Positions 47,319 to 59,145 of a DNA stretch of 64,000 nt are shown in pieces. Location of the stretch: NCBI RefSeq assembly GCF_914767665.1, contig NC_059504.1:25770001-25834000 (forward strand), read 5' to 3'. Numbering within the stretch: the first letter of the stretch is position 1; each line of letters starts with the position of its first letter. The notes below the pieces were generated by a model. It had not been told where the DNA came from. It was given only the letters and a program-made list of their open reading frames with translations, and did no database searches. Origin of the DNA: Harmonia axyridis. Its lineage: Eukaryota > Arthropoda > Insecta > Coleoptera > Coccinellidae. The translations under genes were made by a program, and so were the position numbers.

Positions 47319-48942
47319 CAGAGCCGTATCTAGGTACTATTGCGCCTGTGGCAATATATTAGACAGCGCCCCTCATTTTCGAAGATTTTTTTCATCCATT
47401 ATATTTTCTTATAGTATTTTTTTGTTCATAACTTTAGTCATATATTTTCGTTTTACTGATTATTAGGCTTAGTACGCAAATTCTAGGGAAGGCTTAAAAT
47501 ATTTTCAATGTTTCCAGATTCCTCGGAATCGTTCGTTGCGAGGCGTATACATTAGGGATTCAGGGCTTGAATTGATATTCAAGCTACTTGGCTTGTCTTG
47601 ACTTGAAATCAAGTCAAGTTCAAGTCAACTAATAGTTTTTCAATCTCAAGTCAAGTGAAGTATTTATTTATGAAGTACTTGAATTCTATCAAGCTACTTA
47701 GTTATTAGCATTCTGTAGTGCTACATCAAAAATAAAATAATGAAATGAGAAGCAACCTTGCAAGAAGCACTTTCATTTACTAAACTTTTTTGTGTAAAAG
47801 AACCAGGAATATCAACTATTTTAAAATGGAAACCAAAATTTAATCACTATAAATAATAATAATAACAATATAAAAAATACAGTTGCTTAATATTTAGAAA
47901 CCTTCAAGCACTGTTTGATTACATGATTAGGCTTTTAGGTTTTGCTAGCTTAACGTTGAGCTAGCAGAAGCTGCGATTTCTCCGACAATAAAGAGGAAAA
48001 AAATTCAATAGCATAATATATTAGCCTAAAATTATGGACAAAAATAAATCTAAAGGTCCAAAAGTGGTTCTGCTAGATTTATTGGGGTAAAGTTCTCTCC
48101 CTTTGAACATGCTCAAAAGTAAGGTATCGCTAGAAAAGATGTACGATAAAATAATCAAATAAAGAATTCTTCAAACATGTTCGAGGTATTAGATACAAGA
48201 TGGTTTTCGAAACTGGATCTGAAATACCAAATAAAAAATACTTGTCTTATGAAAACGTTTTATCAATTTTCATATTTAGAATTAATCAATTCGATTCACG
48301 ATTATCAATATTTTTTATGTTTTGTTTTCACTTTTGAGATTATTTCTTCCCTATAAATTCAGTAATTGAACATATGCGCCTATAGTCTCATATAACAATA
48401 TTATATGAATCAAACTGATAAATAATTGAATCGATTGGGAATGCAAAGGTACGTAAAAATTATCTGTAAAATAGAGGTCATGAGAAAAAAACTATTCTTT
48501 TATGTGGAATTCATTGAAGAGTGAGAATATTTTAGATTTAGAGATAAATTTGAAATTTTCTGCCACTTTAATTTCTCAAAGAAATTCCAGTTACATTTCT
48601 TTCACGTTATAAAATACTCGATGATGGAATAATTTCAACCTTCAGAAATATACGACGTGCGACTCGTGTGTATCAAGCTCAAGTAATATCAAGTAGCTGG
48701 ATATCATGTCAAGCAATAAATATCTCAAATCAAGTCAAGTTCAAGTATGTATGTAATATTTCACCAGCTTGATTTTCAAGTCAAATAGTTGGTTAAAATA
48801 TTAATACATGAAAACTGAGTTGTGATCTTTCGAATCCTTCGCCTGGTGCTTCAATATTTTTTCAAGTGATATTTTTGGGCGCCCCTGCGGTCCTTGCGCC
48901 CGTGGCAAGTGCCACCTTTGCCACGCCCTAGATACGGTACTG
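47319..48942. mobile_element. hAT-like non-autonomous element, 1.6 kb
   Basis: It starts CAGAGCCGTATCTAGG and ends CCTAGATACGGTACTG. An 8-bp target duplication, GATAATTG, lies at 47311-47318 and 48943-48950. The terminal repeats and 8-bp duplication point to the hAT superfamily. There is no transposase frame. Subterminal regions carry many TCAAGTCAAGTTCAAGTCAA-type units (47570-47690 and 48660-48790), possibly transposase-binding sites. Confidence 0.8.
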
Positions 48943-49083
48943 GATAATTGCATTGTAGGAAGCGAAATAGCATTGCGATAATTGTTCTGTTTATAGATGT
49001 ATAGTTTCTATGAATCTTACATAGTTCGAATCTATGTCACTTTGACAAGTTAACAGTTTATTCGGGAAATATTCCCCCGAATT

Positions 49084-49268
49084 ACACTCGTGCATCAAAA
49101 TGGCCGGATAATTTCGCATTCCAGCGTGTTTTCTTTGAAAAACTGCATTCGGTCACTTTCATTTTTGAAGAAAGAGCCCTCCACCTTCGGTGAAAATGAA
49201 CTCATGCAGTTTTCATGACAACACGCTGTCATGCAAAATTATCGGTAATTTTGATGCACTTGTGCAAT
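49084..49268. repeat. Imperfect palindrome of the CTCGTG class
   Basis: ACTCGTGCATCAAAATGGCCGG...CAGCGTG on the left is inverted as CACGCTG...CGGTAATTTTGATGCACTTGTGC on the right. GAAAATGAACTC-like arms surround a CCTTCGG centre. Confidence 0.75.
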
Positions 49269-49777
49269 TACTTACGAAAATTTGGTTTCTTGGACAGGAA
49301 CCACTGCTCTATCGATCTAGAATATTTGTGCGCTGCAGTGTTGCTACTTATATCATAAAATACTAACAACTTCGATATTTCAAATAGAATTAGAACACAT
49401 TAATTATTCATTATGAAATATTATGTATAATATTATTATTTATTAAGTATAAACGAAAATGAAGGATATTTTAAGTAGTTGTAGTTTATTTATTTTTAAT
49501 TTTGTATCTTTTTGTTCTATTTAATGGCCCATTTTAAAATGAGGTACATAATTGTTTAAACTATTATTAAATACATCTAATTATTTTCTTTCATTTGAAA
49601 TAAATATTCAAACAATCAATTATGTACGCCAATTTTTTTTTCTTTTAATTACAAATATGTCTCTTCCTGGTAATTACACAATGGGTTGGTCTGAAGATGT
49701 AAAAAAAGGAAAGCTTATGTATTTGATAATGTTTAGTAATTCCAATATAACAAAGAAATCGATAATTTCAATAATTT
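49269..49777. other. Non-coding AT-rich stretch
   Basis: Nothing recognised. Confidence 0.4.
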
Positions 49778-50190
49778 ATTTCTCTAATTCTGTGGTTATT
49801 CCGTTCATTCTTCCACATCTTGTAGAACAAAATCGTGCGAGAATATATCAGAAACGCACAGTTTTCATGGTTATATTTTATTATTCTATGTTGGTACTCC
49901 GAACTTTCCGCCACGGCTTTATCTGTCAATTCATCAATTTGCCTTAAAGAAATCAGTTCTGCCAACCAACATTTTTCAATGCAAAAATCACTAAATTATA
50001 TTTATGGAAATATTTCATTAATTTCAATGAAAATGCAATGAATTAGAGAAAATAATGTATAATACTCGTACAGAAGGCTCATTCTACCACTCGTTCATTC
50101 CAAAACTCGCCACTTCGTGGCTCGTTTTTGAATTTTGAACTCGTGGAAGAATATCAATGCCTTCTGCACTTGTATTATAAATAACTATTC
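49778..50190 (-). repeat. 411-bp dispersed repeat, inverted copy 1
   Basis: Nearly identical to the reverse complement of 63052-63462. On the minus strand it keeps a frame of about 70 residues with RQIDELTDKAVAESSEYQHR. An embedded palindrome is centred on CCACTTCGTGG (50102-50122). Confidence 0.85.
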
Positions 50191-52740
50191 TGAAAGTGAC
50201 TTTTAACCACTTTTTGATATCAAATTTCTCGAAAACTTCACTTTCAAGTTGGAAATTGGTGCAGCAAAATTGTCTGCGCTCTGTTTGTGCTCCTTCGAAA
50301 TCTTAAAACGAATTTCAGAATTTCGATATTTGTTTCAAGGATACAATCGTTTCATAATTTTTTATTTATCCGGACCTGGATTTTTCTTGTTTTCATTAAG
50401 TGAATCACTTAAGCTTCAAATAAGAAATATGTGTGCCAAATTTAAAGAGAATATACTGGGTAGTCTGCTTGTTATGACCTCGGAAAAGAATCACCCTGTG
50501 TCTCGGTAACGAAGGCAGTTATGTCCAATAAATGAGGTACAGTCCATTCAGGAATTATTGACATCGAAGTAGGCCATGAACGTTTAGTCTCGGCTTTATT
50601 TCTGGTTACAAAAATATCACTAAAAATTGCTATGGTTCATCATAGAAATAACCAGTTTAAATTATTTTCATCATTTTTGTTTCCGAAAGATCCTGAATTT
50701 TCGAAATTACGATTATTACGAAGGGACACATACAGTAATGATTTCATAAATTGAAATTCAGATTATATAACGTAGAAATATAGTGAAATGCTATCTCATT
50801 TCAAGGAAATCCAATGAAGAGATATATATTCATTTAAGAGTCGCCCATGAAAGATCCCATTGAAGATCATTAAAATATGCATATTCCTTTTCACCAAAGG
50901 CTCTTCAAAAATTCTTGCATTACTGATGGACACTGGATACCAACCTGCTTGAAAAATACCTATCAAATAACTCTTATGGATCATTTTAACTGTGGTGTCT
51001 AAACTGTTGAAGAAAACAGAAAAAACTGGTTGATAAATTTAAATAGTGTAGCTTAGTGAATGGAAGAGCCATATCATAATAAGACAGAAATAAAATTAAA
51101 AGAATCCATTTAGTATATGAAAAATTTTGACATCATAGTTGTATTGTAACTTTCAAAATTGGAACCAATTTATCAGCCGATGTGTAAATTACTTTCTGAA
51201 GTCACTATTTATTGAAACTGTTCATGACATGAATGATTGATTAAACTTGTATGAAAAAAAGAGGTACTATTTGTACTCGAGTTTTCTGTTTTTCATTGAA
51301 ATGCTTTTATACTAGTTTCTATTGAATTACATAAATTGTTTTGCCCATAACAGCTTTAACTCACTCACTAAAAGCATTTTTGCATGAAATTATTTTTAAT
51401 TTGCGAATTTTAAAATTTTATTGCATTCTATTATTATCTTCAAGTGGGTAAGAGGTGAAGAAATTCTTGAAGTTACTCTTCTGAATATAGTTTTCGATTA
51501 AATACTCAGTAAAAATTCTATAAAGCAATTGGGATTTATTAGATTTTTGGATTACTCATTGAAGAACGAAAAACAGATATAACAATACTTAATTTCAATA
51601 TAGAATAAAAATAAACTATAGATGCAATGCCAAGACTTTGTTTAGCAATCCAATTATAAAATAATTCTCTCTTCAAAGATTCATATAGGTAATCCTTATG
51701 ATCACCACTGTCAAAACAAAACATCCAGGTAAAAATCTAAATATCCAGCATTCAAAATAGTGCTCCTTCTACTTTTACCCTTGAATATACTTGAAAAACA
51801 TTTTGTTTTCTCTCTAGAGGCCACTGTTGAATAATGCTGGCATTTTCAAATAACCAAGTCTCCTCCAGATAAATGAATTTCACATTTTGTTGCAAATATT
51901 CTCTGTATTCACCATAAAATCGTACTCAACTTATTATATTTTTCTGTTTATCAATAAGAATTTTCCTTTTATTAACTGTTTTGAACTTGCAATCAATCAA
52001 GTTTATGAAATGTTGTCTTTGATTGATTGAAATCCATATGCATTTTGGTCAAATTTCATCCAGGCTGATATATTGGTTGCTTTTGGCTCGACTTTTGGTA
52101 TCAATCAAATTATTCAATGATTCTTTGAAGGTGAAATCGTATTGCACAGGTTTTCTTCCACTAATAATCCAGGTTGTAATGACTTGCCTTCTTCTTTTTT
52201 CAAACACTACTGTGAGAAATACTCAAATAAACTAATCAATGTGTGTTTGTAATTGATTCAACTTTTAAGTTTCAAAATTTCTTCGATCAAAACCAATAAC
52301 ACAAACAAACTGAAATCTAACCTCCTGTCAATGACATTTCCAATGCCACCCCGAAATCTGCAATTCAAAATGTTACTGAATGAGCCAGTACCAACTTAAT
52401 TTCGATTTTCCAAAGCCACCCGGGATGTCAATAATTCCTGAATGGACTGTATATCTAGAACCCCAAAAACCTCAAGTTTTTCTGTTTACCAATAAAACAC
52501 CTTGTATAATGATAAAATATTGGAGAATTCGGTCATCAATTAAACATTCACAGACGCAAGTCAAATTAATACACATTGATCTAAATGAAATAGCTCAAAT
52601 AACAGAAGAAAACATATGAGTCAGTGAAAAATAATTGGCAGATATTTTTAATTTTAACGTAATTCCATTGTTTGAAATCCGTTCAAGGTTTTTGTTGATT
52701 AAGGGGATATTCCAAATCAGATGAGTATGCCAACCATGAC
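50191..52740. other. Non-coding stretch with weak exon-like frames
   Basis: A minus-strand frame at 50796-50999, after a TTCAACAG acceptor-like site, reads YLIGIFQAGWYPVSISNARI. Another near 51540-51715 follows TTTGACAG. Both have protein-like composition and hydrophobic stretches, but I could not assign them to a family or join them. Confidence 0.3.
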
Positions 52741-54977
52741 GGTGGAGCTTCCATGCTTATAGCATACATATTTATTCTGTTGTATATCAAACGTCGTTGT
52801 TATAACTATTTAAAAAATCTGCTCGTGAGTAACGAAAACAACGCGAAAGTGCTTTTTCTCACTTCTCTATACTTCTTCAAAAATATGTAGTGTGAGTATA
52901 TTCAGGAACCTATTCTAAGTATAATTAGAGGTTATAGTTTTATGATCCCCATATTCCACTTTAACCGAATATTATTCAAACTATACCTAATCACGAGGTT
53001 GATGGTAATGAAACTTTGAAGTGCTTACACTTCGAGAAATGTGAATTGACTCTATCCGTCCCACTCCATCTTACAGTTACTGCCTTGAGGAAAGCCACTG
53101 GTACATTATAATCTGTGTCAAATTATATTGAAATCCTTATTAAATGAGCCCACTCTAAATTGCCAAACTCGCCTAGTACCTTTTTTTTTAGTATGGTCAG
53201 TTAAAACTAAGCTGAGTATTAATTTCGAATCTTTGGTTGGGCAAAAAGTGACATTTACTTCCAAGCTGGAGCAGTTGACTTCAAATTTAAGGCCAGAGTT
53301 TATAGAAGCAGTTTCGGGATCACCTAACAAGATACAAAATTATCAAAGAAGTAAATATAATAATAATTATAATCGTCTAACATATGTAGAAATAGGAAAG
53401 ACCGTGGAAACTAATAGATTTTCTCAATTTTTTCAAATGTATATAATTTTTAAGATACATAACTTGGATAATTCTAGAACGGAAAAACCAGAATTGATAA
53501 AATCGATAATCGAATTCGAAAAACCTTTCAGTCAAAAAAAATTTATATTTAAAATTAATTAAAAACTATATTTCGAATGAGGTGATTCTATGTATTCTTC
53601 ACAACAAATCTTTCAGAATGATTTTTTTCGGGTTTTGCTAAAATTGTTGAAATTCAACTGTAGAAAGAACAGTGCATATTTAGTTAGGGAAATTGCTTTC
53701 CGTTAATTTGGCTGAATTTTTGGTATATGTTATAGTTCTTCATAGACTGATCAAAAATGTTTATCACCACAAAGCTCAATTAATAGTTTTCAAGATATGG
53801 AACTTGAAAATGAATCGATAATCGATAATTTTTCATACCCTGCTCCACACTAGCCAGAAAATGACTTTAATGCAACATTCATTAAAAATATAATATATAT
53901 TTTCAAGAATTCGGGGTTGAATATCGAAAGCTCCATTCATAGTTTGCCTCCAACAAATGGACTTCCTCATTCTACATGGAAATAGTATAAGGTACCAAAG
54001 ATGCAGATATTTTCACGGATTCGTTGGCTTGTGGGATGCTTCGAGGCATTCTGAGAAAAAGGTCGTAGCACCCCATTGTAAGATTATGTGTGATTTGTAA
54101 GGAACAAATCATATATCATAAGTAAATGATATCAATATTGATCACAATTGTTATTTCTGATGATCTATGATTATGATTTTCCCATTTTCCCCCAATACAG
54201 CTCACTGAGACTCATAATGAATATTATGAATTATTATGGCATGAAATGAAAAATGGCGGTTCTGGCGAACATACAACATACCAAAAATTCAGCCAATTTG
54301 ATGAAAAGCTATTTCCCCTACTAAATGTTAATCCTTACTCTTCATTTGGCCCGACAATGGGATTGGTCGAAAGAGAACGTCCTATATGTCATATATGATA
54401 GGTACACAAAAGCAGCAAGCTTTTAGATTTTGTTAAATTTGTTTGAATTTAGCTTTAGAATTTTTTCAAATTTCACTTTAGTCCAATTAATATTTTTCAC
54501 AGGAAAGTTTTCGGGTGAAACTTTCTTCGTTTTTATGTGTTTTTTGGGGTGCTGGACCTGAATCTGAGGTTTGCCACCAAAATTTCGTGAGGAATCATTG
54601 AAAAAAAAAGATTCATGAAGATTCGATAAACTCGTATCATTATCATATAAAAAATAGTACTACAAGTAACACCCTGAATCTCGAGAACAAAGCGTTTGTT
54701 ATAGAATTTTTTTCTTAAAATTATCCAACCAATCTCTCATTTCAGTTTGTACCTCCAATTTAGAAACACCCTGTAAAGTTCGATTGACCGTTGAAATCGA
54801 TTATACGAAAAATTGTCAATGCATAGTATTAACCTGTTATTAATTAACATGTGTAAATACCGAAAAAAAGGAACAACTAACAGTAAACAGATAGACAAAT
54901 CAATCTTTGACTTTGAATTTGTATATATTTAAAATTCACATTTTTCTTGAAGATATTTTTCATTGACTTTTTTTCAG
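52741..54977. other. Non-coding stretch upstream of the large gene
   Basis: A 144-codon frame at 53128-53562 lacks splice signals and recognisable motifs. I see no exon linking to 54978. Confidence 0.35.
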
Positions 54978-55319
54978 AATCGATCATAGTACATGCATAA
55001 ATGATCAAAGAAACGGCAAGTATCCCAAAGAACATCTTCAATCGAAGCGTACATCTACTACATACTCAGATCGCTCCATCCACACAAAACCAGGCAAAGA
55101 TAAATCTAAAATTCAAGAACGGAGTCTAGAGAACGTTTCCAATACCAAGGGAGAGGCATCCATTGAAAGTAGCCCGAATCTAAGAAGATGCAAAAGTTTG
55201 GCTCTTACCAAAGAGGACATCTTTAATAGTTTGGAAACTAGCTTTGATGGAAGGCAGAACCGAAGAGCCCAGCTCATTCCTAGAGTGAAACTATCCAACA
55301 AAACTACTGGAGAACAAAG
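54978..55319 (+). CDS. Unidentified large gene, internal exon
   Basis: The 342-base exon follows TTTTTTTCAG and ends at a GTAGAA donor. One frame is open throughout. The first base completes a codon, 113 codons follow, and two bases (AG) remain for the next exon. The first base of exon 59146 turns these into arginine and keeps the frame of the long terminal exon. The peptide is rich in Ser, Lys, Arg and Asn. It includes YSDRSIHTKPGKDKSKIQER, SSPNLRRCKSLALTKEDIF and SLETSFDGRQNRRAQL. The RRCKSLAL stretch looks like a basophilic kinase or 14-3-3-type site. I do not recognise the protein. The 5' exons were not found. Confidence 0.8.
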
Positions 55320-55544
55320 GTAGAATATTATCACATATCACACATTATACCAATGATTGGCTTATATTACGAATATTCATTTTACATTGTAGCGGTAAAA
55401 ATATCGTCTACGGGTTTAGGTGAACTGCTTTTCTACATTAGTAGAAATAATGAGTTTCAATATTGATAAATGTCACATTATGAGATTTTTTAGAACCCAA
55501 TCACCATTAATATTCACTTACCTACTACTAGAATGAAAACGCAT
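55320..55544. other. Intron of the large gene
   Basis: Nothing recognised. Confidence 0.4.
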
Positions 55545-55985
55545 TGAAAACAGTAAAAATTGTAAAAGATTTAGGAGTAAATATGGATTACAAATTGGAT
55601 TTTATGGCACATGTACAAATGATAACACAAAAAACTTTCAGAATTTTGGGTTTCAAAATTAGTCTATATCTCGAATGTTAGAAGTATCCTTGAATACTCT
55701 AATGTTACTTGATCTCCTTAGTACCAACTTTTAAAATGGATGTCTTTCAAGATGAGCATCCCGGCGACTAATTTCAGTTATAATTATATGTACATCACTT
55801 TATCTTTGAAACCATTAAAAACTAGAAGAACTAATTTTGATGTTATGTTTGTTTAAAAAATCGTAAATCATTTCATTAGTTGTGAATATCTGTTAGGAAG
55901 AATAGGCCTTAACACGAATCATCTATCTCTAAGGTATATTTTGAATGTTTGTAAATGGCTTATCCGTGAATTATAAATGAATAAA
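55545..55985 (+). mobile_element. LINE ORF2 fragment in the large gene's intron
   Basis: Plus-strand frames give KTVKIVKDLGVNMDYKLDFM and KTFRILGFKI. Then come LKPLKTRRTNFDVMFV and NHFISCEYLLGRIGLNTNHL, the RT thumb and post-RT region of Jockey-type LINEs. It ends in AATAAATAAATA. Inactive. Confidence 0.75.
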
Positions 55986-56264
55986 TAAATACGATGTCAT
56001 TGTTGTCGGTTATTTTATCTAAATGAAGAGTTCTGATGAAATCCTGAATTTCGACATGAATATTTAAATGATTTTTTCAAAAAACATTATTTCCACCTAA
56101 TTTGTTTTCACAGAATTATTAGAAATTTCTCAAATACTTTCTGCTACAATGTTAGTGTGTATACGTATTGAAAAATCAAGAACACTATTAATTGTCATGG
56201 TTGTCGGTTATTGATCGGTCGTTGCCCGACCAGATTGCTTTATAATTTCTTCAAGATGTCGATA

Positions 56265-56560
56265 ATTTTCGAATTTTGAATTGGAGAATGGTATCAAACG
56301 ATTAGGTTCGACTCGCTGATGATGATTAATTTGTCCGGGAATTAAATTATGTCTACTAGGCCGTATAAACGATAACGTTCAAAAGGAGCTGGGAATAGGC
56401 TCAAACAATAAGGTTCGACTAACTGATGACCAATTCAAGGTCAAATTTAGTCCGTCCATAAACCCAGGATATTAACTCTCGAACGGAAAAACATACTTCA
56501 GGACAGGTTCGGATCCCGAATGCCCCTGTCCTGTAATTTCATAACAACCAATTCGATCGA
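56265..56560. repeat. Two units of the dispersed family also at 42540-43255
   Basis: Units share AGGTTCGACT and a CTGATGA block (unrelated to hammerheads; no GAAA or stems follow), plus GTCCGTCCATAAAC-type sequence with the 42.7-kb copies. Confidence 0.5.
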
Positions 56561-57160
56561 AACTGAATAATGCATTTAGATTCGAAATAACATTTCGAAT
56601 AAATAAAAATTACCTAATATATCAGTGACTACAGAACCAATGTTGATATTATGCATATGTGTGAATATATAGAACCTATTATCAGGTATTTTAGAAATTT
56701 TCTTGTCCAACAAGGTTATTTTAACCAGTGAACTATTCTCATGTTCAGTTGAGCGCTTCATATTTTGACAACTTCAGAAACATTGCTTTATACAACTTCC
56801 AGGAGTAAGTAGACAACACATTTTTTCACAGCTTCGTCAAAACGAAGTTTTGTTTTGAAACATGCTACTAAGACAGAACTGAAGAGTGTTTGCGAAACAA
56901 GGTGGACTGAACGCCACGACTCCATTCTCCAATTCAAAAATGAATAACCAAATATTCTCCAACGTTGGATAAAATATAAATATGACACAAGAGTGAATTT
57001 GCAAGAAAAGTTGAAAACTTCGCGATAGCTCTAAAGAAATTGCGAGTTTGTAATGACAATCTACTGTTTCTCGCATTTTTATTTATTTTCGATAAAGGTC
57101 AGTAATCTGCTCTAAAAAAAACACTATCCATGATCTAAAAGATAGACTATCAGAATAGTA
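56561..57160. other. Intron of the large gene
   Basis: Nothing recognised. Confidence 0.4.
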
Positions 57161-57271
57161 ATTTTTCGGCAACCGTCCGGGAAGTGATCACTTCGCGGAC
57201 GCTTCTTCTCTGAGAAAGTAGCATTTCCTACTAGTCCGGAAAGTACGTACTTCCCGGACTAGGCCGGAAAA
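57161..57271. repeat. Palindrome with CCGGGAAGT arms
   Basis: CGTCCGGGAAGTGATCACTTC on the left and a GTACGTACTTCCCGGAC block on the right are inverted. Outer ends are TTTTCGGC and GGCCGGAAAA. A related stretch continues at 57400-57545. Confidence 0.7.
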
Positions 57272-57610
57272 GAATCATAGAATCCATAGCAACCGAGATA
57301 ACGGCTGACAGTTCATATGAAATTAGGTGTCAAAAATTTGCATGTTTTTTGATCGCAATCGCAATAAAATATGGAAAGCAGCAGCGATAGTGTTATTTCA
57401 CATGGTTGCCGAAAAAATATTGTACGCAACACGTCCGAAAATGGTTTTTTTGGACTCACAGACTTCCAGGACTCGCTTACGCTCGTCCTGGAATTTTGTC
57501 TATTCGTCCAAAAAAAAACCTATTTTCCGGACTTGTTACTTAATAGTAATTTACGTAACAACCATTTTCGAATAATGAAAGAATATTTCAGAAGATCATT
57601 TCTAAAATGT

Positions 57611-57789
57611 ATATAGGGTGTTTCGAATTGAGTCGGCACCATTGCTAACTCCTTTATTATTGATGCTACGATGTCGGTTAAATGGCAAACTAGTAGCATT
57701 TTTAGTGGTCTTCTCGATGCCGAAAAAAAAAAAAATATATATCAAAATATTTCATGAAATGATATTTTTTTCAATGGAACACCCTATAT
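57611..57789. mobile_element. 179-bp MITE
   Basis: ATATAGGGTGTTTC at the left end is inverted as GGAACACCCTATAT at the right end. It is flanked by TA-like sequence and has no coding capacity. Confidence 0.75.
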
Positions 57790-58648
57790 TTTCTCATGCA
57801 TTTTGATTGGTAATAACATTTACAAAGATCTATCTTTCTATAAAGATACCCTTGACTCATTAGGTACCAACAAACAAGTCCGCTATTTTTCTAACCTATA
57901 TAAGCCATGACTTTCTAAGTTCCCCCTGAAAAATCGCCTGGATCTGCCCCTGTTTTCTCTGTATGTTTTTTATTACATAATTGAAGCCCATGAGAGGAAA
58001 TTAAAATATGGAATAAATCACACAATTATTATTAAACACATAAGTACCTATATTCCATAAGAAGTCGAGATTGCTTGAGAATACCTAATTCTATTATAGA
58101 ATCGATTCAACCTGCAAGGGCCAAATTACTGATATTTTGAAACAACCTATCACAAGACATTCATGAGTTAGCGAATTTCGTAAAGTTTTGATACCACTGT
58201 TTCGAGGAATTTTTCAAGTAATTGTTTCGTTTGTCATGGATATTTTCTTCACAACATTTTCTTCGACGTGTTTACGTATATGTGTGATTAGTACCGATAA
58301 TTTATTTCCAAGAAACTTAACATTTATATTTCATTAAATTGTGACTAAACATATTACTTGTGATAAAATTGAAATAAGTGATAAATAAACTTTTCCTCAC
58401 TTGTGAGCCGTGCTGCCACAACACCTCCAATAGTACAGTCTGTAGGTCTAATAATGACGGTCCATCAGATGGACAGAATTGATTTTGACCACGGATTTTT
58501 CATAGTTCCAAACATTTTTGAAACTATTTGCAGCTCAGTTTAAGAAAAATTGAGGCATTTCGGCAAAATAATAGCGCCAAATTTCCGTAAACAAGAGCAC
58601 AAAAAATTTTAGAAGTTTATATTCAATCAAAAATTTTCAAACAAGAAG
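57790..58648. other. Intron of the large gene
   Basis: Nothing recognised. Confidence 0.4.
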
Positions 58649-59087
58649 TACAGGGTGGGCAAATTTCGATGTTTTAGTACTACAACTTTTAAACCAGAGG
58701 CGATAGACAAAATCTGATACCCCATTCTCGGTCTCTTTTTCTAAGAAACTAACAAGGGTAGTATTCATTTTTGGCCACCTTCTTTTGTTTTCGAGTTATA
58801 AGCGAAAATTGGAAAAATGGCGATATCGAAAAACATTTATATCTTCGCTAATACTGATGATAGAGCTTTGAAATTAAAACATTATACAGGCACTTTTTGA
58901 CGTAGAATCTAGTGGCGTGCTTGTCAATTTTCGCTTATAACTCGAAAACAAAAGAAGGTGGCCAAAAATGAATACTACCCTTGTTAGTTTCTTAGAAAAA
59001 GAGACCGAGAACGGGGTATCAGATTTTGTCTATCTCCTCTGGTTTAAAAGTTGTAGTGCTAAAACATCGAAATTTGCCCACCCTGTA
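58649..59087. mobile_element. 439-bp foldback MITE next to the last exon
   Basis: TACAGGGTGGGCAAATTTCG and CGAAATTTGCCCACCCTGTA are the ends; arms of about 170 bases are nearly identical. It is a shortened relative of 40716-41801. It ends 58 bases before the splice acceptor of the terminal exon, so the branch point must lie within those 58 bases or inside the element. Confidence 0.9.
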
Positions 59088-59145
59088 CAATTCGATTCTT
59101 CGTAGAAAAGATAAATTAGCCATAACTTGAATTATTTTATTATAG

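Noticed and set aside
50796..50999. Chemoreceptor exon
   Set aside because: The AGWYP block is faintly reminiscent of odorant receptor C-termini, but flanking conserved positions are missing and no partner exons were found.
53128..53562. 144-codon plus-strand gene
   Set aside because: No splice signals, no recognisable motif, and the opposite strand is equally open over its first half.
56310..56440. Hammerhead cores at CTGATGA motifs
   Set aside because: No GAAA or compatible stems follow in either unit; the same applies to 42676.
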